Of a stretch of DNA of 6,734 nt, positions 1 to 5,048 are shown piece after piece (the stretch's first letter is position 1; each line of letters starts with the position of its first letter). Made by a program: the position numbers and the translations under genes. Source of the DNA: CF-72 sp051006215 (GTDB lineage: Bacteria; Chloroflexota; UBA6077; CF-72). The notes under the pieces are model-generated. The model was not told where the DNA came from. It searched no databases and was given only the letters and a program-made list of their open reading frames with translations. Location: NCBI GenBank assembly GCA_051006215.1, contig JBPCIO010000215.1, positions 1-6,734 of the forward strand, written 5' to 3'.

Positions 1-13
1 AGGCACCGCGGCT

Positions 14-177
14 TCACCAGCTGCGGGACAAGAAAATCCCCTCCCCATCAAGAGGGGCCAATATTTGAGATTCGAACGCTCCGAGCTCACCAAGCGCGGG
101 GCGTTTTCAATTCCCCGCTCCCGACAGTCACCAGCTAACGGGTTTCGCTCGCATTACCCTCAGTCACCAGCTACGGG
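14..177. repeat. Short direct repeat, two good copies plus one partial
   Basis: Two near-identical 17-18 base units, CAGTCACCAGCTAACGGG at 125-142 and CAGTCACCAGCTACGGG at 161-177, lie 36 bases apart and differ by one inserted A. A shorter related copy, TCACCAGCTGCGGG, sits at 14-27. The spacing is irregular (114 then 36 bases) and there are only three copies, so this is not a CRISPR array. The function is unknown; they could be protein-binding sites or remains of a dispersed intergenic repeat. No convincing gene is visible in positions 1-325, apart from these repeats and the hairpin at 38-57. Confidence 0.5.
38..57 (-). terminator. Hairpin resembling an intrinsic terminator, minus strand
   Basis: CCCCTC (38-43) pairs perfectly with GAGGGG (52-57) around an 8-base loop. 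Read on the minus strand the stem is followed by ATTTTCT, a short T-rich run, which fits a weak Rho-independent terminator for leftward transcription. On the plus strand no T run follows. No convincing minus-strand gene lies immediately to the right, so the gene it would serve is unknown. A second hairpin at 6-26 (8 pairs including one G-U, loop TCACC) lies next to it. Confidence 0.35.
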
Positions 178-325
178 CATTGCGCGCGTATTCGGTTCAC
201 TCCTTACGTTCACCTGCCATCCTACCCCACGGTTGTTCTGACGAGGAAGCAGCCGCCGGCCGGTGCTGACCTGCCGCGTCCAGCCCGACCACTAGAAACG
301 GCCCAAATATCCCGCCGAGATCGAG

Positions 326-562
326 TTGATTGCCGGCGACAACCCAAGCACCAGGCCACGAATTGGCGCAACGTTTGAACTCGTGCAACTGATCACGCGT
401 GCTGAAACGCGCCCGGTCGGCTCAATCAAATACCCGCAGGTCGCGGCAAAACCGGGGATCGTCACAGCAGCGTTATGGGGTCGTGATTGCTGTGTGACGC
501 GCCTGCCGGCACGGTGCCGGCAGACTCGTAAACGAGCTGCGCGTGTTGCGCCAGCCCTTTGA
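326..562 (+). CDS. Unrecognised small open frame
   Basis: A 78-residue frame from a TTG codon, open back to a TAG at 293. I do not recognise the product. The middle (I-A-G-D-N-P, then P-R-I-G-A-T-F-E-L-V, then I-K-Y-P-Q-V-A-A-K-P-G) has protein-like composition and purine-rich first codon positions. The last 20 residues are arginine-rich and run through the inverted repeats at 503-536, which looks like non-coding sequence read by chance. There is no good ribosome-binding site. It may be a decayed gene end or no gene at all. It overlaps the TTG start of the NusA-like gene by four bases. Confidence 0.2.
   Translation: MIAGDNPSTRPRIGATFELVQLITRAETRPVGSIKYPQVAAKPGIVTAALWGRDCCVTRLPARCRQTRKRAARVAPAL
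503..536. promoter_or_regulatory. Two back-to-back inverted repeats before the NusA-like gene
   Basis: CTGCCGGCAC (503-512) and GTGCCGGCAG (514-523) form a perfect 10-base inverted repeat around one central base. One base later CTCGT (525-529) and ACGAG (532-536) form a second perfect inverted repeat around AA. They end 22 bases before the TTG at 559. They could be paired operators, or RNA hairpins in a leader where a NusA-like protein or the transcription machinery acts. There is no T run, so the first is not a standard intrinsic terminator on the plus strand. Confidence 0.5.
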
Positions 563-1404
563 CAGTGACGCTTCCAGAACCTGATCTGGCCGACGCCCAC
601 AATCTGCGGGGTGTCTTGCTACCCGGGTTGGATACTGAGACCCCACCGCCCTATGGAGCACGTTCGGACGAAAGCGTGACTGTCGGTGACCTGCTGATGC
701 AGCACGTGCCGGCGCTCGCTCGCGGCGCCCTCGAGATTGCGGCAATCGCCCGGCGCACCGGCGTGCTCAGCAAGGTCGCGGTCCGCCGGCGTCGCGGGAT
801 TCGGCTCAGCGGTCGACCGGTCAGCCTGGTGGTCGGGCTCGGCGCCGATTACGTGAATCGCGTGAGCGCGGAACTCGGCGGCGAACGACTGCATGTGCTC
901 CAGTGGCAGGGTGATTCGGCCCGGTACATCGCTGAAGCACTCGGGATTGGCTACCTACCGCCCACCGAGCTGACGGCCTCCACGCGGCTGGCCAATGTGC
1001 TGCTCGGCGACATCGATGTTCGCGGCGTCCGCGGTCGCCAGGGCATCAATCTGTTGCTGGCATCGGCGCTTACCGAGTGGCGTATCCGTCTCAGGCAGAT
1101 CGGTCGGTCGCCGGCCTGGAAAGCGCTCGAAGCAGCACATGCAGCGCATGCGTCCGTGCCGGCGCTGGTGCAGGCGCGTGTGCGAAAGGGCCTGGCGTTG
1201 TCGATTTATGGGCTAAACGGACTGCTACCAATCGGGCAGGTGCGCGGTGTTCGACGAGGTACGCCGGCCGAAACAGTCGATGCCCTGCTTCGCGAGCGGC
1301 TAGGGCACGAAATACGCGTCGATGTGCTGCGACTTGACACGGACACGGGTCAGATCATTGTGTCGGAGCGGGGGCCAGCAGGGCGGCAACTTCCTTTGCT
1401 GTAG
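559..1404 (+). CDS. NusA-like RNA-binding protein with KH-KH-S1 order
   Basis: The 281-residue protein matches the RNA-binding core of transcription factor NusA. Residues 45-78 recall the NusA stretch V-P-E-I-A-G-V-E-I-A-I-A-R. A first KH-like unit (about 60-118) has G-L-G-A in the GxxG position, followed by S-A-E-L-G-G-E-R and a W-x-x-D-x-A-R-Y-I-A-E-A-L motif. A second unit (about 119-182) keeps GxxG as G-R-Q-G (159-162) and ends T-E-W-R-I-R-L, as in NusA. Residues 206-271 look like an S1 (OB-fold) domain of ribosomal-S1 type (G-L-N-G-L-L-P, later I-I-V-S-E-R). In NusA the S1 domain comes before the KH pair, and a large N-terminal polymerase-binding domain precedes both. Here that domain is absent and the S1-like domain is last. 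RNA binding is a sound inference; a role in antitermination or translation is open. The start is uncertain: TTG 559 or GTG 565, with a stop upstream at 529 and no clear ribosome-binding site. It stands alone, possibly governed by the inverted repeats just upstream. Confidence 0.75.
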   Translation: MTVTLPEPDLADAHNLRGVLLPGLDTETPPPYGARSDESVTVGDLLMQHVPALARGALEIAAIARRTGVLSKVAVRRRRGIRLSGRPVSLVVGLGADYVNRVSAELGGERLHVLQWQGDSARYIAEALGIGYLPPTELTASTRLANVLLGDIDVRGVRGRQGINLLLASALTEWRIRLRQIGRSPAWKALEAAHAAHASVPALVQARVRKGLALSIYGLNGLLPIGQVRGVRRGTPAETVDALLRERLGHEIRVDVLRLDTDTGQIIVSERGPAGRQLPLL

Positions 1405-1799
1405 AGAGAGCTGACCCTGACCACACCGACCAGACTGGTCACTGCCCGCCGGCGCTGCGCGACTCGCCCATCTTCGTCGCGCGATCTCAGGTGCACGGAC
1501 TATCCACTCTCAGGACGTCATCCCTCGTAATCCACGTCGCCAGCCGGCAGAGGTCTTCCCGACCAGCGGACGCATTGTGGTCATACAAACGAGTTTGTGC
1601 TGAAGCATCGGGTCAGCCCGCACGGGCCTCGATGCATTCCAAACCGCAACCGAGCGAGGACGTCACACAGCTTTGGAGAGCGTGGCTGGAACAGCGGCGA
1701 TGGCTCCTTTCATGAACCGAACCGCGATGATGACCGTCACCAGACCGTTGGGTCGGACGCCCAACGAGGGCTACGGCAGGACGGGTAGGCTGAGGAACC
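1405..1799. other. 395-base gap with scattered palindromes
   Basis: No frame here has recognisable protein content. It holds a 13-bp palindrome GACCAGACTGGTC at 1428-1440, whose right half extends to GACTGGTCA and matches nine bases of the operator at 4356-4372 read on the other strand. A second palindrome, ACAAAC-GA-GTTTGT, lies at 1585-1598, and a hairpin at 1746-1766. The gap is long for a compact bacterial genome and could include the amidohydrolase promoter or remains of a lost gene. Confidence 0.4.
1746..1766 (+). promoter_or_regulatory. Perfect inverted repeat before the amidohydrolase
   Basis: CGTTGGG (1746-1752) and CCCAACG (1760-1766) are perfect complements around a 7-base loop, ending 33 bases before the ATG at 1800. 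The position fits an operator or a leader-RNA hairpin. No T run follows, so a terminator is unlikely. Confidence 0.35.
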
Positions 1800-2528
1800 A
1801 TGCCAACCATGGATTTCGAGGCCTATCTCAATACGAACGCGTCAGCCGCAGACCGCGATGTTGCTCTCGCTGAGCTTCTGGCCAATGAGGACGCAGCGGG
1901 CATCGAGTACGCGGTGGTGATGCCCAGTCCGACGCGCAAGCCGGATAACCGCGCGCTGTATGAGACCGCTGGCCAAGAGCACCGCGCGATTCTGTGCTGC
2001 CAGGTCAATCCAAATGACGGCGAGCTGGCGTTCGACGAGATCCGCCAGGCCGCGACCGAGTGGCGGATGCGGGTGCTGAAGATCATGCCGGCCATTTACC
2101 AGATCCGCATGACCTCGCCGCTCGCAAGCAGGTTGATGAGCACAGCCAGAGAGCTTGGACTGGTCGTGAACATTCATTCCGGCAGTGAAATCAGTCATCC
2201 ACTTGCCATCGGCGCATTGTGCCGACGCTTTCCTGAGGTGACTGTCTTGATGGACCATATGGGGTATCGGGAATGGACATCTGATGCGATCGAGGCAGCA
2301 CGCGACAATCCCAATCTCTACTTGGGCACTACGATCGCGTCGTTTGAGCCGGTGACAATCGCAAGCGCCATTAGGGAACTCGGTCCCGAGCGGGTGGTTT
2401 ACGGCTCCAACTGGCCCAACCTGTACTCGGACCTCGCCGTAGAAGCCATCCGCCGCCAACAACTGTCAAAAGAGGCCGAGGCGCTGATACTTGGTGGCAA
2501 TCTCTCGCGTATTCTCGGCATGACCTGA
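1800..2528 (+). CDS. Amidohydrolase-2 family protein with degenerate metal site
   Basis: A 242-residue protein of the amidohydrolase-2 (ACMSD-like TIM barrel) superfamily, whose members usually hydrolyse or decarboxylate small substrates at a metal centre. The fold is recognisable: an N-terminal D-F-E-A-Y strand, R-V-L-K-I-M-P at 91-97, V-N-I-H-S-G at 123-128, M-D-H-M-G at 151-155, Y-G-S-N-W-P at 201-206 and the closing L-G-G-N-L-S-R-I-L-G-M helix. His126 and His153 are kept. The usual N-terminal H-x-H pair is replaced by F-E-A (residues 6-8), and the usual catalytic Asp of G-S-D-W-P is Asn204. The enzyme therefore either uses an altered centre or is not a metal hydrolase; the substrate cannot be told. 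ATG 1800 has a close TGAGGA at 1791-1796, and ATG 1809 is an alternative with better spacing. An in-frame TGA at 1791 excludes a longer form. It seems to stand alone. Confidence 0.8.
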   Translation: MPTMDFEAYLNTNASAADRDVALAELLANEDAAGIEYAVVMPSPTRKPDNRALYETAGQEHRAILCCQVNPNDGELAFDEIRQAATEWRMRVLKIMPAIYQIRMTSPLASRLMSTARELGLVVNIHSGSEISHPLAIGALCRRFPEVTVLMDHMGYREWTSDAIEAARDNPNLYLGTTIASFEPVTIASAIRELGPERVVYGSNWPNLYSDLAVEAIRRQQLSKEAEALILGGNLSRILGMT

Positions 2529-2659
2529 CACCACCCGCCGGTACGTCCTTCCCGCCTGCCGCGTACTGGAATGCGAAGTTGCGAGAGGCATCGATTAGGG
2601 CTGAGGCGTGCCGAGGTTAGCGATCAGCAGCGCGAAAGTTAGGAAGCCACAACCGAGAG

Positions 2660-2801
2660 CGGGGTCGAACTTGCGTACGTCCGCAGGCAATGCTTCGGGC
2701 CGCCCGCATTTCCGCTCGAGCCGGTTGAGATGGCTTGCCGACGTCGGCGTCGGCACCAGGTCGACGTTGTGCGAGTTGGCCCACGCGTCGGTCGAGGGAA
2801 G
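2660..2801 (-). pseudogene. IS630-type transposase remnant
   Basis: Read on the minus strand, 2801 down to 2715 encodes W-A-N-S-H-N-V-D-L-V-P-T-P-T, then S-A-S-H-L-N-R-L-E. This is the typical block of IS630-family transposases ahead of the last catalytic acid (family form W-L-N-R-I-E). Immediately after that Glu the similarity seems to move to another frame (A-E-M-R-A-A-R, compare family A-x-F-x-x-L-R), so the piece is frameshifted. Neither the N-terminal part nor the remaining C-terminus is recognisable. It is a decayed insertion-sequence fragment. Flanking bases 2529-2660 and 2802-2944 hold no gene I can support. Confidence 0.6.
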
Positions 2802-2944
2802 CCTGGCGCACAGGCCGTGCGTTCCTGACATCGCCGCGTCGGAAACAACATCCGTCGCCAAAGTCCCTCTGGTTTGCTCGTCACCGAGTTGTCGGCCGAA
2901 GCTATCTGCCCCGGCTCGCTCAGCGGTTTCAGGCGCCGCTGCGT

Positions 2945-3432
2945 TCAGGGCTCGGTCTGGACGAACTCGCTGGCGACCCAGCCGGTTCTGCCGCTTTGGG
3001 CTGCCACTGGCAAGCAGCCTCTTCCGGCCCGCTGGACGGACTCTCCCGTGACGCGCAGGCGGCGCCTTCCTTGCCGGTGAGCACGCGGCCGGGTGCCGCG
3101 GCCGCCGTGCGCAGAACCAGCCCGAGACCATCGGTGTGGGAGACAACCACCCAGCGCTCCACCGCAGTGCCGGCCGGCGGTGGAGGCGTGGCAACCGGGG
3201 TAACGGCTGCAGCGGGGTCCAATCCTGGCAGATCCGTGTGGACAGGAACGCCGGCGGAGTCTGATGCTGCGCCTGTGCTCACCTGCCACGCCGCCAGCCC
3301 GAACTGGGCCGCGGCCATGAACGCGACTGCCGCCGCGACCGTAGCAAGTTGCCGTCCGGTAAAGTCGAAAGGTCGGGCGTCGTACTCAATGTTCGGCTAG
3401 CGCTGCGGGCCGTGAGGCGGCGGTGGTGGCAT
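2945..3432 (-). pseudogene. Membrane-anchored SH3-like domain protein, disrupted
   Basis: Starting at the minus-strand ATG 3430-3432, the frame gives a proline-rich start (M-P-P-P-P-P-H-G-P-Q-R), a TAG at 3397-3399 (codon 12), then P-N-I-E-Y-D-A-R-P-F-D-F-T-G-R-Q. A hydrophobic segment follows (A-T-V-A-A-A-V-A-F-M-A-A-A), which fits a single membrane anchor, then a proline/alanine-rich linker. The C-terminal part looks like a bacterial SH3 domain: V-V-V-S-H-T-D-G-L-G-L-V-L-R-T at about 3180 down to 3130, ending G-R-T-G-W-V-A-S-E-F-V. The two halves of that domain lie in different frames; the shift is near 3063-3070, where one missing C in a run of C would restore the frame. The TAG could come from a single CAG change. 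With no good ribosome-binding site it is best called a pseudogene, though sequence errors could mimic this. It follows the CocE remnant on the same strand. Confidence 0.55.
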
Positions 3433-3582
3433 CTACATGTCATGATCGCCGCAGTGGCGGTTGTCGTCACCAACGCTGACGTCGAGCCTGGTAGGACGAT
3501 CGCCCGGACGCTCGCGGACGTGGAGGTCGGCGAACGTAACCACCGACGTCGACACCCAGCCGCAGATTCATCAATCTGGCAA

Positions 3583-4260
3583 TCAATCTAGTAGCCGCGG
3601 CCGTGACGCGCGCCAGCTTTTGGTGAAATGCGGCTTGCCGTCGACGCGTATGTCGACCTGTGATTGGAAGCGAAACATCTGCGCGTCACTGGCGAGCGAT
3701 TCATTCGCTTCAAGGCGAATCTCGCCCTCGGGCCGCGTGATCGTAAGGCTGTGCTCGGCGTGCATGCGCGCTGCGGCCGGGTCCTTGCGCGAAACGGTAT
3801 ACCGCGAACGCGCCTCACGGCGGATCATGGTCTCGCCAAAGGCAGGCCGCTCGTCGCCGCTGTTGGGCATCAGTCCGCTGTTGCGTTCCAACTCGACCGT
3901 GACCGTTTCGTTCACCAGGTCGTGCGTAAGCTTGTGCGACGAGCCACGATGGTCACGTTCGGTCGGCTCGCGGTGCGGCGACGGTTTGAACGCCGGCGGC
4001 GGCAGCTGCGGCGCATCGGCGTCCGCCAGCGGCAACACTACGCGCGAAGGAAAATCTGCGCCGCGCTGGAGCGTGTGAACGGCGGGACTGGAGCAAGGCC
4101 ACGCATTCTGCAGGTCGGCGCTCGCCATTGAAAAGCGCAGCGCGTGCCCCGCCGGCACGAAGTAGGCCACGAACTTGAGGTCGATTCTCAGCTCATACAC
4201 CTGCCTTGGCAGCATCGGCTCGGGGTGCGTGTGTGACGTGCGGTGAGAGGTCAGGGACAA
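3583..4260 (-). pseudogene. C-terminal part of a CocE/NonD-family hydrolase
   Basis: A 225-codon minus-strand frame. It matches the C-terminal jelly-roll domain of X-Pro dipeptidyl-peptidase/cocaine-esterase type hydrolases: L-P-R-Q-V-Y-E-L-R-I-D-L, then F-V-P-A-G-H-A-L-R-F-S-M-A-S-A-D-L-Q-N-A-W-P, then F-P-S-R-V-V-L-P-L-A. A further segment ending V-D-G-K-P-H-F-T-K-S-W is usual for these proteins. The alpha/beta-hydrolase domain with the Ser-His-Asp triad, normally about 300 or more residues upstream, is missing. Recognisable similarity stops near 4255, where the DsbA-like stub begins, so the front half was lost by deletion. The TTG at 4258-4260 is the first possible start but probably not a natural one. 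The stop is TGA at 3583-3585. Confidence 0.75.
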
Positions 4261-4310
4261 CTGGGACTGAAGTAGAAGTCGACCTGGGTGGGGGCGTCGG
4301 CGGTCGGCAT
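4251..4310 (-). pseudogene. N-terminal stub of a DsbA-like oxidoreductase
   Basis: From the minus-strand ATG at 4308-4310 the frame reads M-P-T-A-D-A-P-T-Q-V-D-F-Y-F-S-P-S-C-P and then TGA at 4251-4253. V-D-F-Y-F-S-P-S-C-P strongly recalls the first strand and active-site cysteine of DsbA-fold proteins such as the mycothiol-dependent nitroreductase Rv2466c (F-W-F-D-P-x-C-P-W). There the next residue is Trp, so TGA stands at a Trp codon position or at a recombination joint. Codons just past the TGA read P-L-T-A-R, perhaps a trace of the family's L-T-A-R-W, before similarity ends. The stub sits directly downstream of a promoter with a TetR-type site, so this gene was probably the regulator's divergent target before deletion joined it to the hydrolase remnant. 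Confidence 0.5.
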
Positions 4311-4340
4311 GGGAATGGAGATCCTGTGTGGACTGCGCCG

Positions 4341-4369
4341 AGTTTAACGTCCGTGTACTGACCAGTCAA
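4341..4369 (-). promoter_or_regulatory. Divergent sigma70-like promoter, leftward
   Basis: On the minus strand TTGACT (4364-4369) is separated by 17 bases from TAAACT (4341-4346), a good match to the -35/-10 consensus. It points at the DsbA-like stub, whose ATG is about 30 bases on. The operator at 4356-4372 covers its -35 box, which fits repression by the neighbouring TetR protein. Confidence 0.5.
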
Positions 4370-4372
4370 CTA
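4356..4372 (+). promoter_or_regulatory. Putative TetR operator O1
   Basis: TACTGACCAGTCAACTA, with the perfect 10-bp palindrome TGACCAGTCA at 4359-4368. It recurs with two changes at 4427-4443, 71 bases to the right (about seven helical turns). It lies over the -35 box of the leftward promoter. A pair of near-identical sites around a tetR start is the usual arrangement for autoregulation. Confidence 0.6.
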
Positions 4373-4397
4373 CCACAGAAACGGGCAGCCGACGTGG

Positions 4398-4427
4398 TTG
4401 CCATGCATGTCTTCCGCGAGGTACTGT
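4398..4427 (+). promoter_or_regulatory. Possible promoter for the tetR-redoxin-osmC operon
   Basis: TTGCCA (4398-4403) matches the -35 consensus at five of six positions; 18 bases on is TACTGT (4422-4427), a weak -10. Transcription would start inside or just after operator O2, a few bases from the tetR ATG, giving a very short or absent leader. The -10 call is uncertain. Confidence 0.35.
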
Positions 4428-4443
4428 ACTAACCAGTCGACTA
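4427..4443 (+). promoter_or_regulatory. Putative TetR operator O2, touching the tetR start codon
   Basis: TACTAACCAGTCGACTA matches O1 at 15 of 17 positions. Its last base is the A of the tetR ATG (4443-4445). The symmetric core is weaker than in O1, which suggests graded binding. The site covers the expected transcription start of the operon. Confidence 0.6.
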
Positions 4444-5048
4444 TGCCGCGTTCGAGCACCGCCCGCACCCGCCTCATCGACAGCGCCCGTCGCGTCATCC
4501 ATTCCAGCAATTACTCGTCTGCCACCGTCGACGACCTGTGCGCCGACGCCGGGGTGCAGAAAGGCAGCTTCTACTACTTCTTTCCGTCCAAACGTGACCT
4601 GGCGCTGGCCGCCATCGACGAGCAGTGGGCCACGGCCAGGATCACCATCCTCGAACCCGCGTTCACCCCGGACATCCCGCCCCTTGACCAGTTTCGGCGC
4701 TTCTTTGCCCTGGTAGCCGAGCGACAGCGGTGCGAGGTGCTGCACGGCTGTCCGTTTGGCAACCTGGCAGCCGAGCTCGGCACCACCGACCTGGTGATCC
4801 GTAACCGGGTCCGTCAGGTCTTTGAGAAGTATCGGCAGTATTTTCAGGGCGCCCTCGAACAGGCTGCCGCCGAGGGGGCCTTCCCCGCAACCGACGTGGC
4901 GGCCATGGCCCAGGCAATCCTCGCCTCTTTTCAAGGTGCGCTGCTCGTCGCCAAGACCTGCAACGATGTGACCATTATCACCAGCGTGGCAGAACACGCC
5001 GTGAAGCAGCTCGTTCCATCCGCTCAGTCGCGCAAGGAGCCCACATGA
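4443..5048 (+). CDS. TetR-family repressor, candidate thiol sensor
   Basis: A 201-residue TetR/AcrR-type regulator, normal in length. The N-terminal helix-turn-helix is clear at about residues 8-50 (S-A-T-V-D-D-L-C-A-D-A-G-V, then K-G-S-F-Y-Y-F-F-P-S-K). The ligand-binding half contains R-Q-R-C-E-V-L-H-G-C-P-F-G-N-L-A-A-E-L at 94-112, a motif shared by a TetR branch often found next to oxidoreductases. Cysteines are Cys33, Cys97, Cys103 and Cys173; the 97/103 pair could sense electrophiles or oxidants as in NemR, but that is inference. ATG 4443 is preferred: it begins at the helix-turn-helix, while the longer frame from 4398 would run through the operator and promoter. No ribosome-binding site is well placed, so the message may be almost leaderless. 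Its stop overlaps the redoxin start (ATGA, 5045-5048), so the genes are translationally coupled. It probably represses itself, the two redox genes and, originally, the divergent DsbA-like gene. Confidence 0.9.
   Translation: MPRSSTARTRLIDSARRVIHSSNYSSATVDDLCADAGVQKGSFYYFFPSKRDLALAAIDEQWATARITILEPAFTPDIPPLDQFRRFFALVAERQRCEVLHGCPFGNLAAELGTTDLVIRNRVRQVFEKYRQYFQGALEQAAAEGAFPATDVAAMAQAILASFQGALLVAKTCNDVTIITSVAEHAVKQLVPSAQSRKEPT
5034..5039 (+). promoter_or_regulatory. Ribosome-binding site of the redoxin gene
   Basis: AAGGAG inside the end of tetR, five bases before ATG 5045. It fixes the redoxin start far upstream of the in-frame TGA, so the segment before the TGA is translated. Confidence 0.75.

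Noticed and set aside
1..57. T-box-like start GGCACCGCGG followed by a hairpin
   Set aside because: The match to GGNACCGCG is good, but the pairing partner expected after it (CGTCCC-like) is missing, the leader is cut off by the window edge, and no aminoacyl-tRNA synthetase or amino-acid gene follows.
60..85. TTCGAA-containing stretch resembling a tRNA T-loop on the minus strand
   Set aside because: The five-pair T stem does not form and no other tRNA arms are present.
125..177. Direct repeats as a CRISPR array
   Set aside because: Only two full copies, 18-base spacing and no further units.
1842..2462. 206-codon minus-strand frame opposite the amidohydrolase
   Set aside because: Shadow of a well-supported gene, with no recognisable protein content.
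2521..2535. CCTGACAC near the amidohydrolase stop as an IS630 end matching the right-edge element
   Set aside because: Only eight bases match and the flanking bases differ.
2735..3400. Long plus-strand frame across the middle region
   Set aside because: Composition is that of an antisense frame in GC-rich DNA; the opposite strand holds the recognisable SH3-like and transposase segments.
3397..3435. Two in-frame TAG codons as pyrrolysine sites
   Set aside because: The first separates an unsupported short frame from the next ATG, and the second lies in a low-complexity start; nothing points to pyrrolysine.
3433..3555. 40-codon minus-strand frame ending at TAG just before the SH3-like ATG
   Set aside because: Protein-like on one strand, but an opposing plus-strand frame from 3440 looks equally plausible; no ribosome-binding site and no recognisable family.
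4398..4442. Extended tetR start at 4398
   Set aside because: It would translate the promoter and operator O2; similarity to TetR proteins begins only after ATG 4443.
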